Source: an uncultured Chitinophagaceae bacterium
GTDB lineage: Bacteria > Bacteroidota > Bacteroidia > Chitinophagales > Chitinophagaceae
NCBI GenBank assembly: GCA_934502905.1
Contig: CAKSVK010000091.1
Span: 1-14,153 of the forward strand
Direction: 5' to 3'
DNA: 14,153 bases
Positions 1 to 8,900 of the stretch are shown piece after piece. Below the pieces are notes generated by a model. That model searched no databases. It saw nothing but the letters and a program-made list of their open reading frames with translations, and was not told where the DNA came from. Within the stretch, counting starts at the first letter, position 1, and each line of letters begins with the position of its first letter. The position numbers and the translations under genes are program-made.

Positions 1-1573
1 TGTCTACATAGCTAACACTGTACTGGCCGTTGGCATCCCTTACCATATTTTTCTGGTAGTGGGAGGCATACCCCACTTCCGTTCCGAACAGGGCATCCAG
101 CTCTTCCTGGTCGGGCGTGCCGTAAAAATACCTTGTCTCGTGCCCGCTGTTGAGCTGGAACTGAGGACCTACCCCACCCTGGCTGGCGATCCTGCCGGTA
201 TTATCCTGGGTATATTTTACCTCGGTATAAGGGTAGCCTTCCGCATCGGGTATATAACGGTGGATCAGCTCATTTTTGTTCTGGTTTTGCGGAGAATAAT
301 ATTTTGATGCGCCGGAAGCGGTGGCAAGTGCCGGCCCCTGGTCTGCACAATAACCAGCAGCATTCACAAGGGTATCATACAGTGCAGGAGTCATTTCCTC
401 CGGGTTGCCGTTTGCCAGCCCCTGGTTAAAAAACGGATTGTATTGAATGATACTGTTCAGTGAAGGAGCCGGTAGTACCTGTATAACGCTTCGCCCCTGT
501 TTGTCATAGAATGTTTCTGCCACGATCGTGGTATCCGTTACATTATCCTTGGTAACAGTTTGCCTGTTGCGAAGGGTACCGTCAAAATACTGCACGACCG
601 ATTTCCGCTTCCCTTCCTCCGCAAAGGAGGTGGAAGCCTGCCAGTTCAGGTCGTTCTCATGCCCTTCCCACACATATTCTCCCAGTCCGCCGCTGAAACC
701 GGAGCTCCACAGGGTGGTCTTTCTTTCCCTGTCAATCGTGATCTGCGCGGCCCTCACCCGGTAAAACAATCTTCCCTCTCCTTCATACAGCAGCGGGATG
801 CGGTAGCTGGTGCCGGCAATGCTTACCCGGGTGGCATTGTGCCGGAAGATCTTATCGGGATCAAGGCTGGCATTGGTATGGTACCAGCCGGCATCCAGGG
901 CCGCCTGGTCCACGAAGGTCCATTCCAGGTCGTATTCCTGTGCGCCGGTCACCACGGGCCAGGATACCTGCAGCTCTCCTTTGTCGGCAATGAAGCCGGT
1001 ATTGTGAGAGACAGTGGTGATGGCATCGTTGACACAGTTCATGCTGAATATGCGGTCAATAGCCATGCGGTTTTCCAGCTTCAACAGCGGCAGAATGGAA
1101 GGCAGCGTCGTCCAGTAAACCCTGATCTCCTTTATTGTTACTTCCACCTTCGGGGCATCCTGAAACTGGTAAACAGCCTTATTACTATAGGGCTTTTGCC
1201 TGAAATATTCTAAACGCAGGGTTTTTGAAGCCACAGAACCGGTGAGCCCGTCCTTGTTGGTGTAATCGATCGTTATATCCACTTCCACCCTGAAAGAGTC
1301 GGGTGGCATCCACAGCGATGTCTCGTCCATATAGAAGATGATCATATTGTTCAGTACCACAGTGGTGTCCATAGGCGGAAAGGCCGAGGGATAGGCATAA
1401 ATAGAATCTTCAACCACCCGGCTGCTGTCTTTAGCAAAAGACCCTTCGGCGCCACTCAGCGTTTTGGTAAGCGGCAAACCGCTTTGCGCATTAGCGGCTA
1501 CGCATCCCAGTAAAAGCAAACCGATCGCACCGGCGACAAAACATTTTTTCCATTTCATTAAAGGAGCTTTCAT
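1..1573 (-). CDS. RHS-type surface/secreted protein, N-terminal part (3' end outside window)
   Basis: An open frame runs without a stop from an ATG at 1573 to the window edge, giving 524 complete codons. The N-terminus (MKAPLMKWKKC, then a Leu-rich stretch) is a signal sequence. It contains both LLGC, a possible lipobox, and ANAQ followed by S, a possible signal peptidase I site, so lipoprotein status is undecided. Residues about 53-160 form a beta-rich region. Residues about 195-300 look like a fibronectin-III-like domain (GELQVSWPVVTGAQEYDLEW). From about residue 310 the pattern FAEEGKRKSVVQYFDG, then LRNRQTVT and YDKQGRSVIQVLPAP, matches the module before the YD repeats in Bacteroidota RHS proteins (DUF6443-like, from memory). 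The RHS core and any C-terminal effector lie beyond the window. The start lies 12 bp after the stop of the preceding gene, so the two are probably cotranscribed. A second ATG at 1558 is a less likely start because it shortens the signal's n-region. Confidence 0.9.
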   Translation of the reverse strand, partial: MKAPLMKWKKCFVAGAIGLLLLGCVAANAQSGLPLTKTLSGAEGSFAKDSSRVVEDSIYAYPSAFPPMDTTVVLNNMIIFYMDETSLWMPPDSFRVEVDITIDYTNKDGLTGSVASKTLRLEYFRQKPYSNKAVYQFQDAPKVEVTIKEIRVYWTTLPSILPLLKLENRMAIDRIFSMNCVNDAITTVSHNTGFIADKGELQVSWPVVTGAQEYDLEWTFVDQAALDAGWYHTNASLDPDKIFRHNATRVSIAGTSYRIPLLYEGEGRLFYRVRAAQITIDRERKTTLWSSGFSGGLGEYVWEGHENDLNWQASTSFAEEGKRKSVVQYFDGTLRNRQTVTKDNVTDTTIVAETFYDKQGRSVIQVLPAPSLNSIIQYNPFFNQGLANGNPEEMTPALYDTLVNAAGYCADQGPALATASGASKYYSPQNQNKNELIHRYIPDAEGYPYTEVKYTQDNTGRIASQGGVGPQFQLNSGHETRYFYGTPDQEELDALFGTEVGYASHYQKNMVRDANGQYSVSYVD

Positions 1574-1585
1574 CCTGCAGCATTT

Positions 1586-2374
1586 TTATTGCGAAATATT
1601 TGTTTCTATATAGTATCCTGCATACGCAGGCTGGGGCACAAACCGGCCTTCCCGGAGGGTAACGAACTTGTCTTCGTTAAACCATGCTCCGCCCACCGGC
1701 TCCGTGCTGTAGTCCCTGTACGAGAAGCTGATCAAAGCCTTCCCGCTGGGAAACAGGCCCGGGTCAACACCGGGCTGGTGAGCTGAAAAATAACATTTCA
1801 CCTGACGGATGCGATACGAGCCTTTTATATACGTGAGCTCATAGCTGGTAAACCGGGCGCCCGGCCTGAACACGATCCTGATCAGCCTGACGGAATCATT
1901 CACATCGCCTGCATGCACACTTTGCGTAAGGCTCCAGAACAGGCTATCCTTTACCGGTATGTTGAACAGGTCAGCGGTTTCCCTCCTGTTGTAAACAGAG
2001 ATCACACTGTCGTAATGGTTTATTTTAAGCTGGTAACGGCTACCCTGTATAAATTCCGTACTATCAATGAGGGAATAGAATGAGCCTTTATGTAATTTAT
2101 ACCGGGCCTGCATTTGCTCTACTGCTGTGGCTGTATTGACACTGTCCGTGTAGCGTATATCTACCGCAAAAGACAGGTTCTGGACATTCTTATAATGGCC
2201 GGACAAAGTGACCATTTCCATGATCCCCTTCCAGGAAGCGGTATCCTGCCCCCTGGCCGCAAAGGTGGTACCGGACAACAACGCAACGGCCAGTAAGTTC
2301 CTTTGTAAACCGGAAAACATCCGGTGGATGAATAACCAAAACCGGGATCCTGCTGATTTTTTTACGCCATTCAT
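1586..2374 (-). CDS. Secreted/periplasmic protein of unknown function, LolA-like features
   Basis: This is a 262-residue protein with a long N-terminal export signal (hydrophobic NLLAVALLSG, then AARGQ before D). The first ATG (2374) gives an extended n-region; an internal ATG at 2320 (Met19, MFSGLQRN) would give a more ordinary signal peptide and may be the true start. The mature part is beta-rich and runs YKNVQNLSFAVDIRYTDS, YKLHKGSFYSLIDSTEFIQG, then RYQLKINHYDSVISVYNRR. This alternation resembles small Bacteroidota periplasmic proteins with a LolA/LppX-like half-barrel fold. That assignment rests on pattern only, and no catalytic residues are visible. It follows a 528 bp gap, which suggests it starts a new transcription unit, and lies 12 bp before the RHS gene. 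A chaperone or tethering role for the RHS protein is conceivable but is inference. It ends with TAA. Confidence 0.88.
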   Translation of the reverse strand: MNGVKKSAGSRFWLFIHRMFSGLQRNLLAVALLSGTTFAARGQDTASWKGIMEMVTLSGHYKNVQNLSFAVDIRYTDSVNTATAVEQMQARYKLHKGSFYSLIDSTEFIQGSRYQLKINHYDSVISVYNRRETADLFNIPVKDSLFWSLTQSVHAGDVNDSVRLIRIVFRPGARFTSYELTYIKGSYRIRQVKCYFSAHQPGVDPGLFPSGKALISFSYRDYSTEPVGGAWFNEDKFVTLREGRFVPQPAYAGYYIETNISQ

Positions 2375-2635
2375 ATACTATTTGTTATTAGTTGTTTTTA
2401 ATTATGATTCTGCCACAGGAATCTTGATTTTGAAACTATCCGCCATTGTTTTGTCATGGTTTTTGTTTGCTTCACCACAAAAACACACGTCCAAACAAAA
2501 ACTGCTCTTCTTTATTTGCCCCTACCGTAGGTTGGGAGAAGCAATCTAAAGCACCGAAACATTTACCATTCAACGAGATTGCTTTCCCGCCACAGGCGGG
2601 ATTCCTCCCTCCCAAAGACGTTCATCGGGTACTTT
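2375..2635. other. Intergenic segment with hairpins and probable promoter region
   Basis: This is the gene-proximal half of the 528 bp gap between the giant gene (stop at 2903) and the 262-residue protein (start at 2374). The stretch 2375-2515 is AT-rich and should hold the promoter of the downstream pair, but I find no convincing Bacteroidota -33 TTTG plus -7 TAnnTTTG pair at normal spacing. The stretch 2519-2602 holds the hairpins listed separately. No credible coding region is present; the open frames that cross this gap come from its low-complexity repeats. Confidence 0.6.
2521..2601. repeat. Nested inverted repeats / hairpins (REP-like)
   Basis: Three inverted repeats are visible. The first is CCTAC-C-GTAGG at 2521-2531. 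The second is a long pair, GGGAGAAGCAATCT (2534-2547) with AGATTGCTTTCCC (2576-2588), complementary over about 13 bp apart from one extra base and separated by 28 nt. The third is TCCCGCC-ACA-GGCGGGA at 2585-2601, a 7-bp stem with a 3-nt loop. The right arm of the long pair shares the TCCC at 2585-2588 with the left arm of the GC-rich hairpin, so the two cannot both form fully. The stretch GAGATTGCTT...GGATTCCTCCCTCCC resembles interspersed REP-like elements in bacterial genomes. No T-tract follows in either direction, so this is not a canonical intrinsic terminator, although it lies downstream of the giant gene and could slow transcription or protect mRNA ends. Confidence 0.75.
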
Positions 2636-2902
2636 CGCACCACTTACCGCTATCTGCCTCCTGCAACCTGAACCCTGCATCTTACACCACCCACTACTTA
2701 CCACTTTCCATCCTGCTATCCCGGAAACATTTCTCACTTGCAACATCCTGCGACCTACCACCTGTATCCTGCATCTCACGCCAACTTCCCACTCATCACT
2801 TACTACTACCTGCATCCTGCTTCCTGTAACCTGCATTATCCCCACACTACCTACTACCCTACTTCCCACTTACTACTCACCACTCACCACTTCCAACTCC
2901 CC
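2636..2902. repeat. Degenerate 7-bp repeat array
   Basis: The plus strand reads as imperfect heptamers of two interchanging kinds, ACTTACC-like and GCATCCT-like. In-register blocks are: 2743-2777 (acatcct, gcgacct, accacct, gtatcct, gcatctc); 2784-2839 (acttccc, actcatc, acttact, actacct, gcatcct, gcttcct, gtaacct, gcattat); and 2861-2902 (acttccc, acttact, actcacc, actcacc, acttcca, actcccc). The last two blocks share one register, being 77 bp (11 units) apart. A more degenerate block lies at 2663-2704. The array ends exactly at the stop codon of the giant gene (2903-2905). There are no spacers, so it is not CRISPR. Units are heavily mutated, which argues against recent slippage. On the transcribed minus strand they read as GGTAAGT and AGGATGC, giving a G-rich, C-poor 3' untranslated region. 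Confidence 0.85.
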
Positions 2903-5900
2903 TCACTCCTCCTTCCTCAAAGCGCTTCTTGTTTCTTTGATCGTTTTAATGCCCCTTTCCGTTTCTTTCTTCACCCGTATGAGGGTGCCGTCATTATCAT
3001 ACTCATAAAAGCTGGCATAGTTATTCTCATCCAGTTCCGCCATCAGCCGCAGGCTGACAGGGTCGTAGGCAAAAGACTTCATGCTGCTGTTGAAGGGCTG
3101 GACCCGGACATCATCTATAAAAATGGCTTTGTCCGGCGGCGCGTTGAACTTCAATTCCATTTCCGTTGCATTTTGCGGAACGGTAATGATCTTCTCATAC
3201 CGCTGCCAGTTCTCTATGCGAACGCCTGTCGGCTCCAGGTTTGCACTTGTAACCGGCGTAACCCCGTTCCTGAACGCAACAGAGATTGCATTGGCAGGCG
3301 GGGGACCGATACATTGTTCTTCATCGGTTTTCAACCAGGCGCTCACCACCATTTGCCGGTCGGTCAACGGTCTGAAACCGGAGCGGATAATGCTGTCTGC
3401 TGTAACATAACCCGCTTTAAGACAATACCCGGATATATCATAGGTAATAGAGGACGGGGGCGGAGAGGATACATAATAGGGATACAGGAACCTGCCCGGT
3501 ATCAATCCCCTGACCTGGTTTTCGTCGCTTTGCCATTCAAGCCTGATGAAGGAGCTGTTGCTTATATCGTTTGCATATTGAACTTCGATATAGTATAGCT
3601 GCCCCGCGGTCAGCTGCACCCTTACCGAATCGAGCCCTGAAGAAGACATACCACCCGAAGTAACACCATTCACGCTTAAAAAGGCTGTTCCACCGTGCAC
3701 CAGGTAAATGGTGTACCAGTCGCTGTACCTGGCCTGCAGCTTCCCTGTCCAGGTTACGTTGTAGGAGGTTGCATTACAACCCGGTATAACGGCAGGCGGA
3801 GTGTACCCCCAGTAAAAAGAAATGCCGTAATCGTATTGGTAGCTAAAGGCGCAGGTATAATAGCTGGCGTTTAATCCCGGTGTATCATCGGAGCCGCCCA
3901 CATTGGGCAATGAATAGATCGGGAAGGAATCTACCTGAACGGATACGGCAGGTAAAATGCTGTCCATACCGGAAACAGGCGCCGTCAGCAGTGACTGCCC
4001 GCCGGAAGCGATCTTCAGGCTGCTGATGCCGGTATGGCTTACCGTATTGTCAATACTGACGCCCGGTTGTCCGTTCGTGAAATCATAGTCCCTCGGGGAC
4101 GGGCAAATATCACATGCTGCGTTTTTAAATCCATAGTCTTCAAATCCGTCGTATAACAGCTCCCGGTAGCGGCTGTTTTGCGCCACAGCCACCGGCAGCG
4201 ACTGGTTATATCCGTACAGTCCGGCATTGTACCTGCCCAGGGGATCGTAATTCTCCACTTCAAAACCCCGCCGGTTATAAGTAGCGCTGGCGGCATTCCA
4301 TACCCATTTGGTAGTGTCGGCAATATTTACCAGTCCCGAATCCGAAAATGCCCAGTAAGGCATAAAGGATCGTAAAGCACCCTCTATACGGATGTTGGTG
4401 GTGGTATCCGCCGCATCCGATTCCCTGCGGTCGCTGTACCAGGTATAGGCGCTTTCTGCCCGCCAGTTGCCCAATATCCCCCAGCGGTACGGGTTTGTGG
4501 CCGTATCACTGATGTTTTCTTTGCAAAGCTTAATGGTGGAATCGACTAAAGCACGGTATTCTACCGTTAGTATAGGTGAATAACAATTGCAGGGCGGCGC
4601 TCCTCCATGTCCGTGGTTATCACAATAATATCCCGGTATATTACTATTGACATTGCTTTCATCTTTTGAGCAAAAGCTGAGATAATTTATTTCTCTTTCA
4701 TCCACATTACTGTTTCCTGTTTTATTTAACTCAAATACCAGTCCATGCCGGGATCCAGGATCAGAAGCAATGATATCGCCGATCAGGGTAGTACAATCTA
4801 AATAAAGACTGTCTTTTTCAACCTTCTTCCTGTTTATCTCTGTTCGGGGGAAAGTATGGTAATCCGTATTCGCATTAAAGGAACCGTTGATCCGCTTCAG
4901 CCATGCCGAGGATTCTCCTAAATAATAGTTCGTGGCTGCTCCCCAGTCATAACTATTTTGGTTACTAGTAAATGGACAATCTCTATTTTCTGTAACTTGC
5001 GGCAAAAAATTTCTAGGTACCTTAGGTGTCAAAGTGAGACGTGCATTTAACACTATAGCATCAACCGGTATTGCTCCAAAATTAAACTCAAGGATACTTC
5101 TCGTAAAAATAGTTCTTGAAGGTCGACAATGAGCTCCCCCTTGCGCTCTGTGAATAAAGTCTAAACCGGCCACCAAAAAAGAAGAATTGGTATAAAATCC
5201 GGTGCCTCTTACACTTCCCCCACCGGTAACGTCATACTTCATCACAGTAACTGCCGGTCTCAATTCGAGGGGGTCAAAATCCCGGTAAACCTGTACCACA
5301 CTATCCTTCACATAATATGTTTTTTCCACCTGCCAGAGATCTTTATACACCGTGGCAGCCGTATTGATCACGTTGATATTGCTGTCGATCACCAGCCGGA
5401 ATACACCGGGGGATACTTCCTTAACAGGACTGCCGAGGCTTACGATATTGCCGGCAGCAGCGCCTGTCATGTTCCGGTGGCCGGAGCGGATGATCTGCAT
5501 GCGATCTGCCACCAGCTCGGCAGGCACCCCATTCTCATCGATAAAATGTATCCCCTGTTGCCCTTGTTTTCCCTTGGAAGCGTCTATGGCCCAGATCTTA
5601 AAGGCCTCGTTATTACCAATATTCCTCAGTGGTTGCCGGATCCCGGGTGGACAATCGGGGGAAGGCGCATACAGGATCCCTTCCTGTATAAGGATCTCAT
5701 CCCCGCTTTCGAAGAACCGTTCCACATCAAAGGGGCTGTTGTCCTTGTTGCTCATCTTTCCGTTCACGATTTTTTTCTCTTTAAATACCGCATCCACATT
5801 TTTATAGGCGCCGCTCATGCCGCTATATGCCCAGTGGGCAGGGTAGCTGAACTGGTACACCGGGTCATCAAATTCGTTGTTGGTCCGGCTCAATACCGGC

Positions 5901-8900
5901 TCGCCGGTTTCCCCGTCGTATACCAGGTTCCTGGTGGATACGATGCTGCCCTTGTCAACCACTACCACGCTGTCCAGTATGCCGTAACGTTGCACGATCT
6001 TTACAGTGGCGGCAGACCGGAATGTATTTTCTTCCTTCTGGAACATGGGAAAATAGGAGGGTACCGGAAGCGGGAACCAAATGAAGGGTATCAGGTCCAG
6101 GTTCACCTGGTGGTTTTTGGAATTGGTAATGGAATACTGCTCCCGCATATCGTTCATGATCTCAATGTCCAGCCCGATGATCCCCCTGGTATCAATGCTG
6201 CCGTTCAGTGAATCCACCACCCACACGGTATTGTTCAGGTGCTGCTGTGGCGCCTTTTCGTCATCTACCTTATAGAAATTACGGGTATAGTGGATAGCAT
6301 CATCCGGGTTGTTTTCGGCATAGTTTGCCTGCGATTTCATCTTCCCGTTCATATCATTCAACTCTACCTTAAATCCCTGTGCGATCGTTATGTTCTTCAC
6401 GGCATTCAGCTTCAGCAGGTTTTTAAGGGTGGGGTTATATATTTTTTTACTGGCGCCGTCCAGCGGCGTATGGTCCACTATTGTGGGAAAGTCCCTGGTA
6501 GTAAAGAACTCTGTTTCCTGCCAGCCGTTAGCCGACCTTGCTTTCGTATGTATGGTCCTCACCCGCACCTTGCTATACCCTACCATGGCGCCGGGGAAGA
6601 AGGATTCACCCAGGGGCCTTTCGGAATACATATAGTTTTTGGGCGCCAGCACCGATATCCTTTCCTCATATTCCATGGGCTCCCGGAAAGGATTCTCTTC
6701 GCCGCCTATGAACGGCTCATAAGCAGCCACACCGCTGCTGATCTCCAGCGTATCAGTCACTATTTTGCTGACGCCACCGGTAATCGTATTCCTGGCTATG
6801 ACCTTAGTAGTGGTATATATATAGCTTTGTCCATAGCTTGCTTCCCGCTGGTTGGTCATCTGCTTCCAGTTGTCAAATACCTCCACACGTTTCACACGGT
6901 ATCCGCCACCGTATTTTTTATAAAGAGGACTATTAAGCCGGATAAAGGAGGAAGAGAGCTCCGCCTGCTTACACCAGGCCCTCACCCGCCCCATCTCGTA
7001 GAAGCCGGTTACCATGTTTTGTATCTCACCAACAGATGAAACCAGCATCTTCACCGCATTCTCGAAGCTGAGATCCTCTCCCATTTCCGAAGTAGGATAC
7101 GCTTTGGAAGGAAGGTTCAGCTTCATGAACTGTAAGGCGGCCAGCGTAACAGGATGCTTGCCGTCCACATAGGCCAGCTTCATCCATATCCTTTTGTTGT
7201 TTCCAGGAACAACACCATAATTATTACCTTCTATCTCTAAATAGGTGGGCACCATCTCGTATCCCTCTCCCCAGATATCGGATGGCATTACTACCGCTAT
7301 CTTGCAGAATATTTTATCAACGCCTTCCAGGTATTTCCTGTAAATATCTTCTTTGCTGCTTACAGGTTCGTTTACATCCACAAAGAGGTAATCATTGTCC
7401 TTAAGGATGCCTTCACTTGTATAAAGCTCACGGGAAGGTGTACCTGAAACAGTGGCGGCAAAGCCGGCGATTGAAAACAGCTGCATGGCCCTCCTGTCCT
7501 GTACATAGGCATAGTCATCGGCTTCATAGCTGATCTTCATCAGTCCCCCGGAGGGCAGCCTGATATCCGTGAGCTGCCAGGCATTGACATGTTGTGCAGA
7601 GACCGCCGAATCCTGGATCACGTAAGGATAATCCACGTTATTCAATCCCGAAGGATTGCCGTCAGGCGACTTGTAATTGCCCCAGCGATCGTAGTGTTTG
7701 CTGTTGTGCTCGGGGTTGTACTTATGCTCCGGCTGTCCTTCCTCTACCTGTCCATAGTTGAATATATAAGGGTTCTTCATGCCTTTGTAGTTGCCGTTAT
7801 AGGAAAACCAGATCTTGCGCAGCGTGAGCTTACCTTTGTTTTTATTCACGTTGCTGCTGCTCTGCTCAGCTACCGGGCTGCCGTTCTTGTCTACCGGGAG
7901 GCCACTGTTGTTGAGGGTGTTCCGGCAAAGGGAGTAATCATACTCAAAATGAACAGATTTTACGGGACGGGCATTACTGCCGTTCTTTATCACATCCGGC
8001 TTGGAGTACAGGTCTATTCTCTCCAGTCTTCTCAGCTTCTGGTCCTGGTCAATTCCGCCGTTTTCATCTATGATCCCCAGCCCGTCCTCGCGCTTATCGG
8101 AGATCCGGAATACCGCGATCATGGTTTTGGAGGATACGGAATTGAGATACCATATCTCCTTCTGTCCATACATGTAGGTCCCTTTATCATCCCTGTTATA
8201 TGTCTTCAGCCCTTCACTGTAATTCACTTTATCCTGGTCATTGGGGGTACGCCACCGGTAGTACCCTTTATCTTTCCCATATATCATGGAGTAATGGAAC
8301 TTTACCGCATCACCCGGGTCATCATCTGAAATGCCATCGCCGGTGATATCAATATAATCCGCGGAGACCAGCCCCGTCAGCAGAAAAGAATGTGCGTGCG
8401 GCGGTGTGATATCCCTCGAGAAAAAATTATCCTTTCCCTTCCTGTTAGTATTGGCATGATTGTCGGACTCCGGGGTATAGCCGGCAAGCCCTTTGTCAAT
8501 AACAGCCTGGTCTGTTTCTTTTGCTATCGCAAACGTTACGTCCTGCTGCTCCAGGTTGTAAGCAGGTAGTCCGTAGATATACCGCCTGCCGTCTGCATTC
8601 AGCACGGTGATCTCGGAAATATGATGCGCTTTCCGGATATTGTCCTGCCGGTCGAGTGTATCGGAGATAGTTGTATCCGGGCAGGCGCCCACCGGAATGC
8701 TGTTTTCTTTATAGCTGTAAATTTTTGGCTCCAGTGCCAGCCCCGGCAACTTAGCCTCTGCTGCCGTGCGGTAGGTGATGACCTGCGTTCTCTTGTCCCG
8801 CTGTGTCTTTGCAAGCGGTGCTGTAACCGGTATTTCTTTAATAGCTCTTTTGTTGGAATATAATACCATCGCATTGGCAGCACGCACGTCAGATATCGCG

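Noticed and set aside
2375..2520. Bacteroidota promoter (TTTG and TAnnTTTG) for the LolA-like/RHS pair
   Set aside because: TTTG strings are present but the nearest -7-like match (TAGTTTCA on the minus strand) has two mismatches and no TTTG at the usual distance.
2585..2601. GC hairpin as an intrinsic terminator of the giant gene
   Set aside because: The stem is only 7 bp and no T-tract follows on either strand; it fits a REP-like element better.
2570..2869. 99-residue open frame on the minus strand
   Set aside because: It is a translation of the 7-bp repeat array and hairpin; its composition (MQVTGSRMQVV-like repeats) follows the repeat period, and it has no signal, domain or neighbour support.
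2636..2902. CRISPR array
   Set aside because: Units are 7 bp, degenerate and contiguous, with no spacers and no cas genes.
2903..3150. Type IX secretion C-terminal sorting domain on the giant protein
   Set aside because: The C-terminus is a YD-type unit and a charged tail, without the short beta-sandwich and its typical glycine and asparagine motifs.
2738..3598. 286-residue open frame on the plus strand
   Set aside because: It starts in the repeat array and runs antisense through the giant gene, whose motifs and domains lie on the other strand.
5477..7039. Long plus-strand open frames of 244 and 266 residues, and others like them at 560-1213 and 7589-8329
   Set aside because: They are antisense shadows of long coding regions with no recognisable domains; all domain evidence lies on the minus strand.
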